Origin: CAYVQE01 sp964633205
Lineage (GTDB): Bacteria; Myxococcota; B64-G9
Direction: 5' to 3'
Assembly: GCA_964633205.1 (NCBI GenBank)
Contig: CAZWFN010000003.1
Location: forward strand, 1 to 64,000
DNA length: 64,000 nucleotides
Position numbers and translations under genes: made by a program. This document shows positions 22,388 through 29,510 of this stretch, piece after piece; the first letter of the stretch is position 1; each line of letters opens with the position of its first letter. The notes beneath the pieces are model-generated. The model saw only the letters and a program-made list of their open reading frames with translations, did no database searches and was not told the origin of the DNA.

Positions 22388-23731
22388 GTGGAGCTGAGCC
22401 GAGACCAGATGCTGGAGCGCATTCGCGCCGCCGGCGTGGTCGGCGCCGGGGGCGCCGGGTTCCCGACCCACGTCAAGCTCGACGCCAGCGTCGAGGTGGT
22501 CATCGCCAACGGCGCCGAGTGCGAGCCGCTGGCCCGGGTCGACCAGCAGCAGATGGCGCAGCAGCCGGCCGAGCTGCTGCGCGGGCTGCGCATCGCCATG
22601 GCCTGCACCGGCGCCGAACGCGGCGTGATCGCCTTGAAGGCCAAGTACGCCCCGGCCATCGAGGCGCTCGCCGAGCAGATGCGGCTGCAGCGGCTAGGCG
22701 ATTCCATCGCGCTGCACGAGCTGGACAACTTCTACCCGGCTGGCGACGAGTTCGTGCTGGTGCGCGACGTGCTCGGCCGGGTGATCCCCGAGTTCGGCCT
22801 GCCGCTGCACGTCGGCGCGGTGGTGTCCAACGTCTCGACCCTGATCGATGTGGCCGCCGCCGTCGACCGCCAGCAGCCGGTCTGCGAGCGCACGGTCACC
22901 GTGGCCGGACGGGTGGCCGCGCCGGCCTCCTTTCGGGTGCCGCTGGGAACGCCGCTCGACGCCCTGGTGGCCGCCGCCGGCGGAGCCACGGTGGCTGCTC
23001 CCCATTTGATCGCCGGCGGGCCCATGATGGGACGGCTGGCCGCGGGCGAACAGCCGGTGGTCAAGACCACCTCGGCCGTGCTGGTGCTCGAGCGCAGCCA
23101 TCCGGTGGTGCAGCGGCGGCTGCGCTCGGTGGCGCGCCAGGTGCAGCTGACCCGCTCGGCCTGCTTGAAGTGCATGATGTGCACCGAGGTCTGCCCGCGC
23201 AACGCCCTGGGCCATCAGCTGGTGCCCGATCGGCTGATGCGCAATCTGGCCGCCGGGGTGGCCGAGGACCCGCGGGCCTTCGCCAGCGCTTACCTGTGCT
23301 CGGAGTGCGGCCTGTGCGCGGTCTACGGCTGCGTCATGGGGCTCGATCCCTGCGCGGTCAACCACGAGATGAAGCAGCAGCTGGCCGCGGCCGGGGTGGA
23401 CCGGCCGGAAGCGGCCGACCTGCCCGAGCGGGTCTACGGCCCACTGCGGCGGGTGCCCAGCGCGCGGCTGGTGGCGCGACTGGGCCTGGCCGACTGCGAC
23501 CTGGCGGCACCGCTGCGGTCCTTCGACCAGCCGCTGCAGCGGCTGCGGCTGCCGTTGCACCAGCACACCGGCGCGCCGGCCGTACCCTGCGTGGCCGCGG
23601 GTGAGGCGGTGGCGGCCGGCCAGCCGATCGGCGAGATTGCGCAGGGCGCGCTGGGCGCCCGCATCCACGCGCCGCGGGCGGGGCGGCTGGTGGACTGGAA
23701 CGATGACACCGCGACCATCGAGCTGGGGTGA
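22388..23731 (+). CDS. PduS/RnfC-like Fe-S flavoprotein oxidoreductase
   Basis: The 447-residue protein starts at GTG 22388 with the RnfC/PduS opening GVVGAGGAGFPTHVKL and an NADH/FMN-binding Rossmann part (ANGAECEPL). It contains two full [4Fe-4S] motifs: Cys259-x2-Cys262-x2-Cys265-x3-Cys269 and Cys304-x2-Cys307-x2-Cys310-x3-Cys314. A C-terminal barrel-like part (about 380-447) resembles the biotinyl-like RnfC fold. PduS is known as a cobalamin reductase, but no B12 enzyme is encoded here. A role in moving electrons from NADH to a partner outside the shell through the PduT-like shell protein encoded next is more likely; that is inference. Confidence 0.88.
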   Translation: MELSRDQMLERIRAAGVVGAGGAGFPTHVKLDASVEVVIANGAECEPLARVDQQQMAQQPAELLRGLRIAMACTGAERGVIALKAKYAPAIEALAEQMRLQRLGDSIALHELDNFYPAGDEFVLVRDVLGRVIPEFGLPLHVGAVVSNVSTLIDVAAAVDRQQPVCERTVTVAGRVAAPASFRVPLGTPLDALVAAAGGATVAAPHLIAGGPMMGRLAAGEQPVVKTTSAVLVLERSHPVVQRRLRSVARQVQLTRSACLKCMMCTEVCPRNALGHQLVPDRLMRNLAAGVAEDPRAFASAYLCSECGLCAVYGCVMGLDPCAVNHEMKQQLAAAGVDRPEAADLPERVYGPLRRVPSARLVARLGLADCDLAAPLRSFDQPLQRLRLPLHQHTGAPAVPCVAAGEAVAAGQPIGEIAQGALGARIHAPRAGRLVDWNDDTATIELG

Positions 23732-23734
23732 GCC

Positions 23735-24346
23735 GTGCAGTCGATGAACTGTCCCGATCCCACGCAGCAGGCGACCCGGGCGGACGCGCCGCGACCGAGC
23801 GCGCTGGCGGTCGGCTGTGTCGAATCCAGCAGCATCGCCCGGGGAATCGAGGCCGCCGACGCCATGCTCAAGGCCGCCGCGGTGCAGCTGCTGGCCTGCA
23901 ACCCGGTCTGCCCGGGCAAGTACATCATCATGGTCGGCGGCCTGACGGCCGAGGTACAATCGGCGGTGCGTGCCGGCGAGGCGGTGGCCAGCGATACCCT
24001 GGTCGACACCACCGTGATCCCGCGCATCCACCCGCAGGTGATCGAGGCCTTCACCGCGGCCACCGCCCCGGAGCAGGTGGCCGCCATCGCCATGATCGAG
24101 ACCTTCTCGCTGGTGGCCTCGGTGCTGGCCGGCGACGCCGCGGTCAAGGCGGCCCGGGTGGACCTGCTCGAGATCCGGCTGGCGCGGGCGCTGGGCGGCA
24201 AGGCCTACGCCTTGTGGACCGGGGAGGTCTCGGCGGTACGGGCCGCGCTGGAGGCCGGCGAGCGGGCGGCCCGCGAAAACGGGTTGATGTTGGGTGCGAC
24301 GCTGATCCCGGCGCCGCACCCGGATTTGCTGCCGCGGCTGCTGTGA
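23735..24346 (+). CDS. BMC-T tandem-domain shell protein, PduT-like with pore cysteine
   Basis: The protein has 203 residues with two BMC domains in tandem (about 21-105 and 112-195). This is the BMC-T design that forms trimers with hexagon-like outline. The first domain carries CNPVCPGKYIIMVGG (Cys55, Cys59). In PduT the Cys of the CPGK motif binds a [4Fe-4S] cluster at the central pore, and the same motif here suggests an electron-conducting shell protein. It follows the PduS-like gene by 3 bases, a pairing also seen in pdu operons. Starts at GTG 23735. Confidence 0.92.
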   Translation: MQSMNCPDPTQQATRADAPRPSALAVGCVESSSIARGIEAADAMLKAAAVQLLACNPVCPGKYIIMVGGLTAEVQSAVRAGEAVASDTLVDTTVIPRIHPQVIEAFTAATAPEQVAAIAMIETFSLVASVLAGDAAVKAARVDLLEIRLARALGGKAYALWTGEVSAVRAALEAGERAARENGLMLGATLIPAPHPDLLPRLL

Positions 24347-24383
24347 GTCGCGGACCGCGGAAAGAAACGAGGGCGAGCCGAGG

Positions 24384-24740
24384 ATGGACGAGGCGCTGGG
24401 CATGATCGAGACCCGCGGGCTGGCGGCCGCGGTGGCGGCGGCCGACGCGGCGGTCAAGGCGGCCGCGGTGCGGTTGGAGCAGCGCCAGCGCTCCGGCGGC
24501 GCCCTGGTCTGTGTTCTGATCCGCGGCGAGGTGGCCGCGGTCGAGGCTGCGGTGGAGGCCGGCGCGGCGACCGCCCGGCAGGTGGGCCGGGTGTTGAGCG
24601 TCCACGTGATCGCCCGGCCGGACGCGGCCGCCGAGCCGGTGTGGAGCCGGCACGCCGGACCTGGTCTGGGGCTGCGGCGTGGCCGCCGGCGGGGCCGGCA
24701 GCGGGGTGGGCGCAAGACCGGCGGGAGGAAGAAGTCGTGA
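24384..24740 (+). CDS. BMC-H hexameric shell protein with highly basic C-terminal tail
   Basis: The 118-residue protein opens with the BMC-H hallmark ALGMIETRGL and keeps the domain to about residue 85 (VLSVHVIARP). The pore loop reads RSGGALVC. It then continues into an unusual tail: 12 of 20 residues from Arg98 to Lys117 are Arg or Lys, separated by Gly. Canonical BMC-H proteins are 90-100 residues and lack this. The tail would hang from the shell face and could bind nucleic acid, enzymes or lipid surfaces. The stop overlaps the next gene's GTG by three bases, so the tail is true coding sequence under the same operon. Confidence 0.9.
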   Translation: MDEALGMIETRGLAAAVAAADAAVKAAAVRLEQRQRSGGALVCVLIRGEVAAVEAAVEAGAATARQVGRVLSVHVIARPDAAAEPVWSRHAGPGLGLRRGRRRGRQRGGRKTGGRKKS

Positions 24741-25051
24741 GGCTGGCCCGCGTCATCGGCCAGGTGGTGGCCACCGTCAAGGACGAGCGCCAGCGGGGCT
24801 GGAAGCTGCTGCAGGTCCAGCCGATCGATACCGCCGGCCGGCCGCTGGAAGCGGCCGTGGTGGCCATCGACGCCGCCCAGGCGGGTGTCGGCGACGTGGT
24901 GCTGCTGCTGGCCGAGGGCAAGAGCGCCCGCCAGCTGATGGGCTCGGCCGATGCGCCCTGCGAGGCCATCGTGGCCGGGGTGATCGATCACGTCGAATGC
25001 GGCGGCCGCCGCTGCCTGCTGGCCGCGGCCGGCGGGGCGGAGGAGGGCTGA
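24737..25051 (+). CDS. BMC-P pentameric shell vertex protein, copy 2
   Basis: The start is GTG 24737, inside the overlap with the BMC-H stop and about 10 bases after GGGAGGAAG. The 104-residue product has the EutN/CcmL pattern: RLARVIGQVVATVKDERQRG at the start, DVVLLLAEGKSARQLMG in the middle and a final beta-strand IVAGVIDHVE. It is closer to copy 3 (shared start RVIGQVVATVKD) than to copy 1. A short Ala/Gly/Glu tail ends the protein. Confidence 0.92.
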   Translation: MRLARVIGQVVATVKDERQRGWKLLQVQPIDTAGRPLEAAVVAIDAAQAGVGDVVLLLAEGKSARQLMGSADAPCEAIVAGVIDHVECGGRRCLLAAAGGAEEG

Positions 25052-25054
25052 GCC

Positions 25055-25966
25055 ATGGACGGCCTGCGCCAGCGCGTCGAGCAGACCGTGCGCCAGGTGG
25101 TGCGCGAGCTGCTGGCCAGCCGGCCGGAGGCGCTGGCCGCTGGAACGCCGCCGCGCGGCCGGCGGCCGCTGTTGGCGGCCAACTGGAAGATGAACGGCGC
25201 GCCCGACTTCGCCCGCGACTACGCCCGCCGGCTCGACGCCGGCGACGGCGCGGTGGAGGTGGTGCTGTGCCCGCCGGCGGTGCTGCTGCCGGTACTGGCC
25301 GCGGCCCTGGGTGCCGACAGCCCGGTGCGCCTGGGCGCCCAGAACCTGCATCCCGAGCCCGGCGGGGCCTACACCGGTGAGCACGCCGGCGCCATGCTGC
25401 GCCAGGCCGGCGCCACGTACGTGGTGGTGGGCCACTCGGAGCGCCGCGCCCTGTTCGGCGAGGACGACGCCGCGGTACAGCGCAAGGTGGCCGCCGCCCT
25501 GGGGGCCGAGCTGCGGCCCATTGTCTGCGTGGGCGAGCAGCTGGCCGAGCGCGAGGCCGGGGCCACCTTCCGCGTGCTGCGCGGCCAGCTGACCGCCGCG
25601 CTGGGTGGGCTGGGCGCGCCGGCGCCCGACCCGGCCGCCGTGGTGGTGGCCTACGAGCCGGTCTGGGCCATCGGCAGCGGGCGCACCGCCAGCGCCGCGC
25701 AGGCCCAGCAGGCGCTGGCCTTCGTGCGCGAGCGGCTGGCCGAGCTGTTCTCCTGGCCTTGGGCCGAGCGGGTGCGTTTGCTCTACGGCGGCAGCGCCTC
25801 GCCGGACAACGCCGCGCAGTTGGCGGCCGAGCCCGATGTGGACGGCTTTCTGGTCGGCGGCGCCGGCCTGGACCCGGCGGGCTTCGGGCGCATGATCGCC
25901 CGGACCGCTCAGACCGCGCAGACCGGTCGAGCCGCGGGCGCCGGACGAGGAATGGGTGGACGATGA
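25055..25966 (+). CDS. tpiA: Triose-phosphate isomerase with N-terminal encapsulation peptide
   Basis: This enzyme interconverts glyceraldehyde 3-phosphate and dihydroxyacetone phosphate. All active-site parts are present: AANWKMN (Asn43, Lys45), GHSERR (His127), AYEPVWAIGSGRTAS (Glu201 and loop 6) and LLYGGSASPDNA for phosphate binding. The protein is 303 residues, about 50 longer than usual. The extra N-terminus is an amphipathic helix VEQTVRQVVRELLA plus a Gly/Pro/Arg linker, the same design as the aldehyde dehydrogenase targeting helix. This makes it a likely encapsulated triose-phosphate isomerase, which would process the C3 product of DERA inside the shell. The stop overlaps the rpiB-like start. 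Confidence 0.92.
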   Translation: MDGLRQRVEQTVRQVVRELLASRPEALAAGTPPRGRRPLLAANWKMNGAPDFARDYARRLDAGDGAVEVVLCPPAVLLPVLAAALGADSPVRLGAQNLHPEPGGAYTGEHAGAMLRQAGATYVVVGHSERRALFGEDDAAVQRKVAAALGAELRPIVCVGEQLAEREAGATFRVLRGQLTAALGGLGAPAPDPAAVVVAYEPVWAIGSGRTASAAQAQQALAFVRERLAELFSWPWAERVRLLYGGSASPDNAAQLAAEPDVDGFLVGGAGLDPAGFGRMIARTAQTAQTGRAAGAGRGMGGR

Positions 25967-26436
25967 CCGAACGGACGGTGTATCTGGGTTCCGATCACGG
26001 CGGCCACGGGCTCAAGGAACAGCTCGCGGCCTGGCTGCGCGAGCGGGGCCATGCGGTGTCGGATTTCGGCTGCCACTCCACCCAGGCGGTGGATTGGCCC
26101 GACTTCGCCCTGCTGGTGGCCCAGGCGGTGGCCGGCAACCGGGCGGCCGGCGGTGACGGGGTCGGCATCATGATCGACTCGATCGGCCAGGCCAGCGCCA
26201 TGGCCTGCAACAAGGTGCCCGGCATCCGGGCGGTGGCCGGCTTCGAGCCCTTTGCGGTGCACTCGTCGCGCGAGCACAACGACGCCAACGTGCTGTGCCT
26301 GGGCGGTCAGGTGCTGGGCTTCGGCCTGGCCAAGCACCTGGTGGGGCTGTGGCTGGACACCCCCTACGCCGGGGGCCGGCACCAGGCCCGGCTGGACAAG
26401 CTGCTGGCCATCGAGCAGCGTTTCATGCGGGGCTGA
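25963..26436 (+). CDS. RpiB/LacAB-family sugar-phosphate isomerase lacking the usual catalytic Cys
   Basis: The 157-residue protein has the family length and core: LGSDHGGHGLKEQ at the start and SREHNDANVLCLGG later. Known RpiB enzymes have a GxLICGTGIG-type loop whose Cys (Cys66 in E. coli) is the base. Here the loop reads GIMIDSIGQASAMACNK, so Cys is replaced by Asp72 and the Gly-Thr-Gly turn is altered. Either chemistry or substrate has changed. RpiB-like proteins are one of the markers of sugar-phosphate-utilising microcompartments. No encapsulation helix is visible, so it may enter by other contacts or act outside. Confidence 0.85.
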   Translation: MTERTVYLGSDHGGHGLKEQLAAWLRERGHAVSDFGCHSTQAVDWPDFALLVAQAVAGNRAAGGDGVGIMIDSIGQASAMACNKVPGIRAVAGFEPFAVHSSREHNDANVLCLGGQVLGFGLAKHLVGLWLDTPYAGGRHQARLDKLLAIEQRFMRG

Positions 26437-26448
26437 ACGGGAGCGGCG

Positions 26449-26754
26449 ATGCGACTGGGAAGGGTCATCGGCCAGGTGGTGGCCACCGTCAAGGATCCGG
26501 CGCTGGAGGGCTTGCGGCTGTTCGTGGTCCAGGGCCTGGACGAGCGGCTGGGCCGCCGCGGCAAGCCCTTCGCCGCGGTCGACGGGGTGCGCTGCGCCGG
26601 GCCCGGCGACCTGATCTACTACGTGGAGAAACGCGACGCGGCCATCGCCCTGGGCGATGGGCCGCCGGTCGATGCGACCATCATCGGATTCGTGGACGAG
26701 GTGACCGCCGAGCGCGAGCCCGGCGGCCCGGTGGAGACGATACGCGATAGCTGA
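26449..26754 (+). CDS. BMC-P pentameric shell vertex protein, copy 3
   Basis: The 101-residue EutN/CcmL-type protein begins RLGRVIGQVVATVKDPALEG and contains CAGPGDLIYYVEKRDAAIAL followed by TIIGFVDEV. The lysine-rich middle differs from copies 1 and 2. It has its own GGGAGCGG ribosome site. Three distinct pentamer genes in one operon suggest mixed or specialised vertices. Confidence 0.93.
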   Translation: MRLGRVIGQVVATVKDPALEGLRLFVVQGLDERLGRRGKPFAAVDGVRCAGPGDLIYYVEKRDAAIALGDGPPVDATIIGFVDEVTAEREPGGPVETIRDS

Positions 26755-26791
26755 AGCGGGACGTGAGGATCCCACATCAAGGAGGCAGAGC

Positions 26792-27070
26792 GTGGAAAAA
26801 GAAGCCCTGGGAATGATCGAGACCCGTGGACTGGTGGGCGCCATCGAGGCGGCCGATGCCATGGTCAAGGCGGCCAAGGTGTCGCTGATCGGCAAGGAGT
26901 TCATCGGCGGTGGCTACGTCACCGTGATGGTGCGTGGCGACGTGGGCGCGGTCAAGGCCTCGGTCGAGGCCGGCTCCATGGCCGCCAAGAAGGTCGGCGA
27001 GCTGGTGTCGGTGCACGTGATCCCGCGGCCGCACAGCGACGTCGAGGTCATCCTGCCGACGACCGAGTGA
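26792..27070 (+). CDS. BMC-H hexameric shell protein, canonical
   Basis: The protein has 92 residues and the complete canonical BMC-H pattern: EALGMIETRGLVGAIEAADA, a pore loop FIGGGYVTVMVRG, then VGELVSVHVIPRPH. This should be the main facet-forming shell protein. An AAGGAGG ribosome site precedes GTG 26792 and is the strongest in the operon, in keeping with high expression. A 114-base gap separates it from the DERA fusion gene. Confidence 0.96.
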   Translation: MEKEALGMIETRGLVGAIEAADAMVKAAKVSLIGKEFIGGGYVTVMVRGDVGAVKASVEAGSMAAKKVGELVSVHVIPRPHSDVEVILPTTE

Positions 27071-27184
27071 CGGGCTGCAGCCGGCCCGTAGATCATGACG
27101 CCATTCGCCCCCGGCGGCGCGGCCCGCGGCTGCGGCGCCGGGTGAGCGGATGGACCGAGCCGCGGTTTGCGAGGAGGATCCTGG

Positions 27185-28693
27185 ATGGATTCCGACGACG
27201 TGGTACGCAGGATTGCGTCCGAGGTGCTGCGCCGCCTGGGCGGCGACGGGGAGCCGGCGCCGCCGGCGGCCGCAAGCGGTGCCGGCGCGGAGGCGCGTGC
27301 GGCGCCAAAGCCCGGGCCCGGCCCGGGCCTCGGGCGACCGGCCGGCGGCCGGGTGCTGGTGCTGTTGACCGGCGGCGAGAGCCGGCTGGACGCGGTGCTG
27401 GATCAGCTCGGCCGCATCGCCGAGGCCGCCGAGGACATCGGGGTGGTGCTGTCGCCGAGCGCGCAGCGGGTAATCGGCACGCCGGCGGTGCGCCGGGCGG
27501 CGCCGGGCGCCGCGCTGTACACCGAGGGCGAGGTCGAGGCCCTGCTCGAGGGGGTGGCGGCGGTCTACCTGCCCAATATGTCGCTCAACGCGCTGAGCAA
27601 GATCGGGCGCCTGACCCCGGACTCGCTGGTCTGCATCCTGGCGGTGCAGGCGCTGCTGCGCGGCATCCCGGTCCGGGCCAGCCGCGACTCGCTGCTGCCG
27701 GCCGGGGTGGCCCCGGCGCAGGTGCCGGCCGGGGTGCGCACGCGGCTGGATCGCATGCTGACCGGGCTGGGCGAGCTGGGCGTGGAGCTGCGGCCCATCG
27801 AGCAGCTCTCGCCGGACGGGGCCGGCGGCGCTGCGCCGTCCGTCGGCGCCGCGGCCGCGCCGGCCGTGACGGGAGCGGCCGCCGCGCCGGTTGCCAGCTG
27901 CGCCAATGGCGGCGACTGCACCAGCTGCGGCCTGTGCGTGGACCGGCAGCCCGATGCGGTGCAGGCCCTGGTCGAATCGGGTGCCGATCGGGTCGGCGCC
28001 AGCCTGGGGGTGCGCCGGCCGGCCGGCGGCGTGGCCGGCATGATCGACCACACCCTGCTCAAGCCGGAGGCCACCGAGGCCGACGTGCGCAAGCTGTGCG
28101 ACGAGGCGCGGCAGTTCGAGTTCGCCTCGGTGTGCGTCAATCCGGGCTGGGTGGGCCTGGCGGCCGAGCTGCTGGCCGGCAGCCCGGTGCGCGTCTGCAC
28201 CGTGATCGGCTTCCCGCTCGGGGCCACCACGCCGACGGCCAAGGCGGTCGAGACCCGCGACGCCATCGCCAACGGGGCCACCGAGATCGACATGGTGATC
28301 AACGTCGGGGCGCTCAAGTCCGGCGATGACGAGCTGGTGCGGCGCGACATCGAGGGCGTGGTCAACGCGGCCCGCGGCAAGGCCATCGTCAAGGTGATCA
28401 TCGAGACGGCCCTGCTCAGCCGCGAGGAGAAGATCAAGGCCTGCCTGCTGACCAAGATGGCCGGGGCCGACTTCGTCAAGACCTCGACCGGCTTCGCCTC
28501 GGGCGGCGCCACCGTCGAGGACATCGCGCTGATGCGCGAGACGGTGGGGCCCGACATGGGGGTCAAGGCCTCGGGCGGCATCAAGGATAGAGCCACCGCC
28601 GACGCCATGGTGGCCGCCGGCGCCACCCGCATCGGCGCCTCGGCCTCGGTGGCCATCGCCACCGGCAAGCAGGGCAAGGCCGAGGGTTACTGA
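27185..28693 (+). CDS. deoC: Three-part fusion: flavoprotein-like domain, Cys motif, deoxyribose-phosphate aldolase
   Basis: DERA splits 2-deoxyribose 5-phosphate into glyceraldehyde 3-phosphate and acetaldehyde. The C-terminal domain (about 285-502) has all key residues: Asp369 (TEIDMVINVGALKSG), Schiff-base Lys432 (FVKTSTGF) and Lys461 (VKASGGI). Ahead of it, residues 1-19 form an amphipathic targeting-type helix (DDVVRRIASEVLRRL). Residues about 55-207 resemble the stand-alone flavoprotein-like protein at 19704. Cys239-x5-Cys245-x2-Cys248-x2-Cys251 could bind an Fe-S cluster or zinc. The protein is 502 residues versus about 220-260 for plain DERA. ATG 27185 follows GAGGAGGA. Confidence 0.9.
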   Translation: MDSDDVVRRIASEVLRRLGGDGEPAPPAAASGAGAEARAAPKPGPGPGLGRPAGGRVLVLLTGGESRLDAVLDQLGRIAEAAEDIGVVLSPSAQRVIGTPAVRRAAPGAALYTEGEVEALLEGVAAVYLPNMSLNALSKIGRLTPDSLVCILAVQALLRGIPVRASRDSLLPAGVAPAQVPAGVRTRLDRMLTGLGELGVELRPIEQLSPDGAGGAAPSVGAAAAPAVTGAAAAPVASCANGGDCTSCGLCVDRQPDAVQALVESGADRVGASLGVRRPAGGVAGMIDHTLLKPEATEADVRKLCDEARQFEFASVCVNPGWVGLAAELLAGSPVRVCTVIGFPLGATTPTAKAVETRDAIANGATEIDMVINVGALKSGDDELVRRDIEGVVNAARGKAIVKVIIETALLSREEKIKACLLTKMAGADFVKTSTGFASGGATVEDIALMRETVGPDMGVKASGGIKDRATADAMVAAGATRIGASASVAIATGKQGKAEGY

Positions 28694-28697
28694 GCCG

Positions 28698-29480
28698 GTG
28701 CAGCTCTTCGACGCCAGGCAGGCCATCTGCGATTGCGGTCGCCGCCTGTGGCAGCGCGGCATGGTGGCTGCCAACGACGGCAACCTGTCGGTGCGCATCG
28801 GCGACGACCGCTTGTTGGCCACGCCCACCGGGGTCAGCAAGGGCTTCATGGAGCCGGCCGATCTGATCCTGTGCGACCTGGACGGCCGGGTGGTCCAGGG
28901 CGAGCGGCGGCCCTCGTCCGAGCTGAAGATGCACCTGGAGGTCTACCACCAGCGGGCCGACGTGCAAGCGGTGGTCCACGCCCACCCGCTCTATGCCACC
29001 GCCTTCGCCCTGGCCGGGGTGGCCCTGGATCAGTGCCTGCTGCCCGAGTCGGTGCTGACCCTGGGCGCCATCCCCATCGCCACCTACGCCACGCCGTCGA
29101 CCGAGGAGATCCCGGCCTCGATCCGCGACCACGTGTCGCGCTGCGACGCGGTGCTGCTGGCCAACCACGGGGCGGTGGTCTGGGCCGACGATCTGCTGGC
29201 GGCCTACTATCGCATGGAGACGCTGGAGCACGCGGCCGCCATCACCCACCACGCCCGCGCCCTGGGCGGGCCGCAGCCGCTGACCGCCGAGCAGGTGGCC
29301 AAGCTCGAGCGGGTGCGCCAGCAGATGGGCCTGAGCGGCCGCTGCCTGCCCTGCGCGCCCTCCGAGGCCGGCGCCGGCTGCCCGCTGCCCGCTGCCGACA
29401 ACGCCACCGCGGCGGACGACGAGCGCGTCCTGATCGAGCACATCACCCGCGCAGTGCTGGCCGCGTTGCAAAGGAGCTGA
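28698..29480 (+). CDS. Class II aldolase (fuculose/rhamnulose-phosphate type) with C-terminal encapsulation helix
   Basis: These zinc aldolases split sugar phosphates to dihydroxyacetone phosphate and an aldehyde. The 260-residue protein has Glu75 (SSELKMH), zinc ligands His94 and His96 (VVHAHPLY) and His157 (LLANHGAV). After the core ends near residue 210, a Cys/Pro/Ala linker leads to a final amphipathic helix VLIEHITRAVLAAL. C-terminal encapsulation helices on this aldolase are known from planctomycete-type microcompartments. It is the last gene of the operon. Together with triose-phosphate isomerase it could join or split C3 units; the actual substrate is unknown. Confidence 0.88.
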   Translation: MQLFDARQAICDCGRRLWQRGMVAANDGNLSVRIGDDRLLATPTGVSKGFMEPADLILCDLDGRVVQGERRPSSELKMHLEVYHQRADVQAVVHAHPLYATAFALAGVALDQCLLPESVLTLGAIPIATYATPSTEEIPASIRDHVSRCDAVLLANHGAVVWADDLLAAYYRMETLEHAAAITHHARALGGPQPLTAEQVAKLERVRQQMGLSGRCLPCAPSEAGAGCPLPAADNATAADDERVLIEHITRAVLAALQRS

Positions 29481-29510
29481 GACCTGCGATATCGCGACGC
29501 CGGAGCCGCT

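Noticed and set aside
22388..23731. Cobalamin reductase (PduS) as final function
   Set aside because: No B12-dependent enzyme, adenosyltransferase or reactivase is encoded nearby, so only the structural family is claimed.
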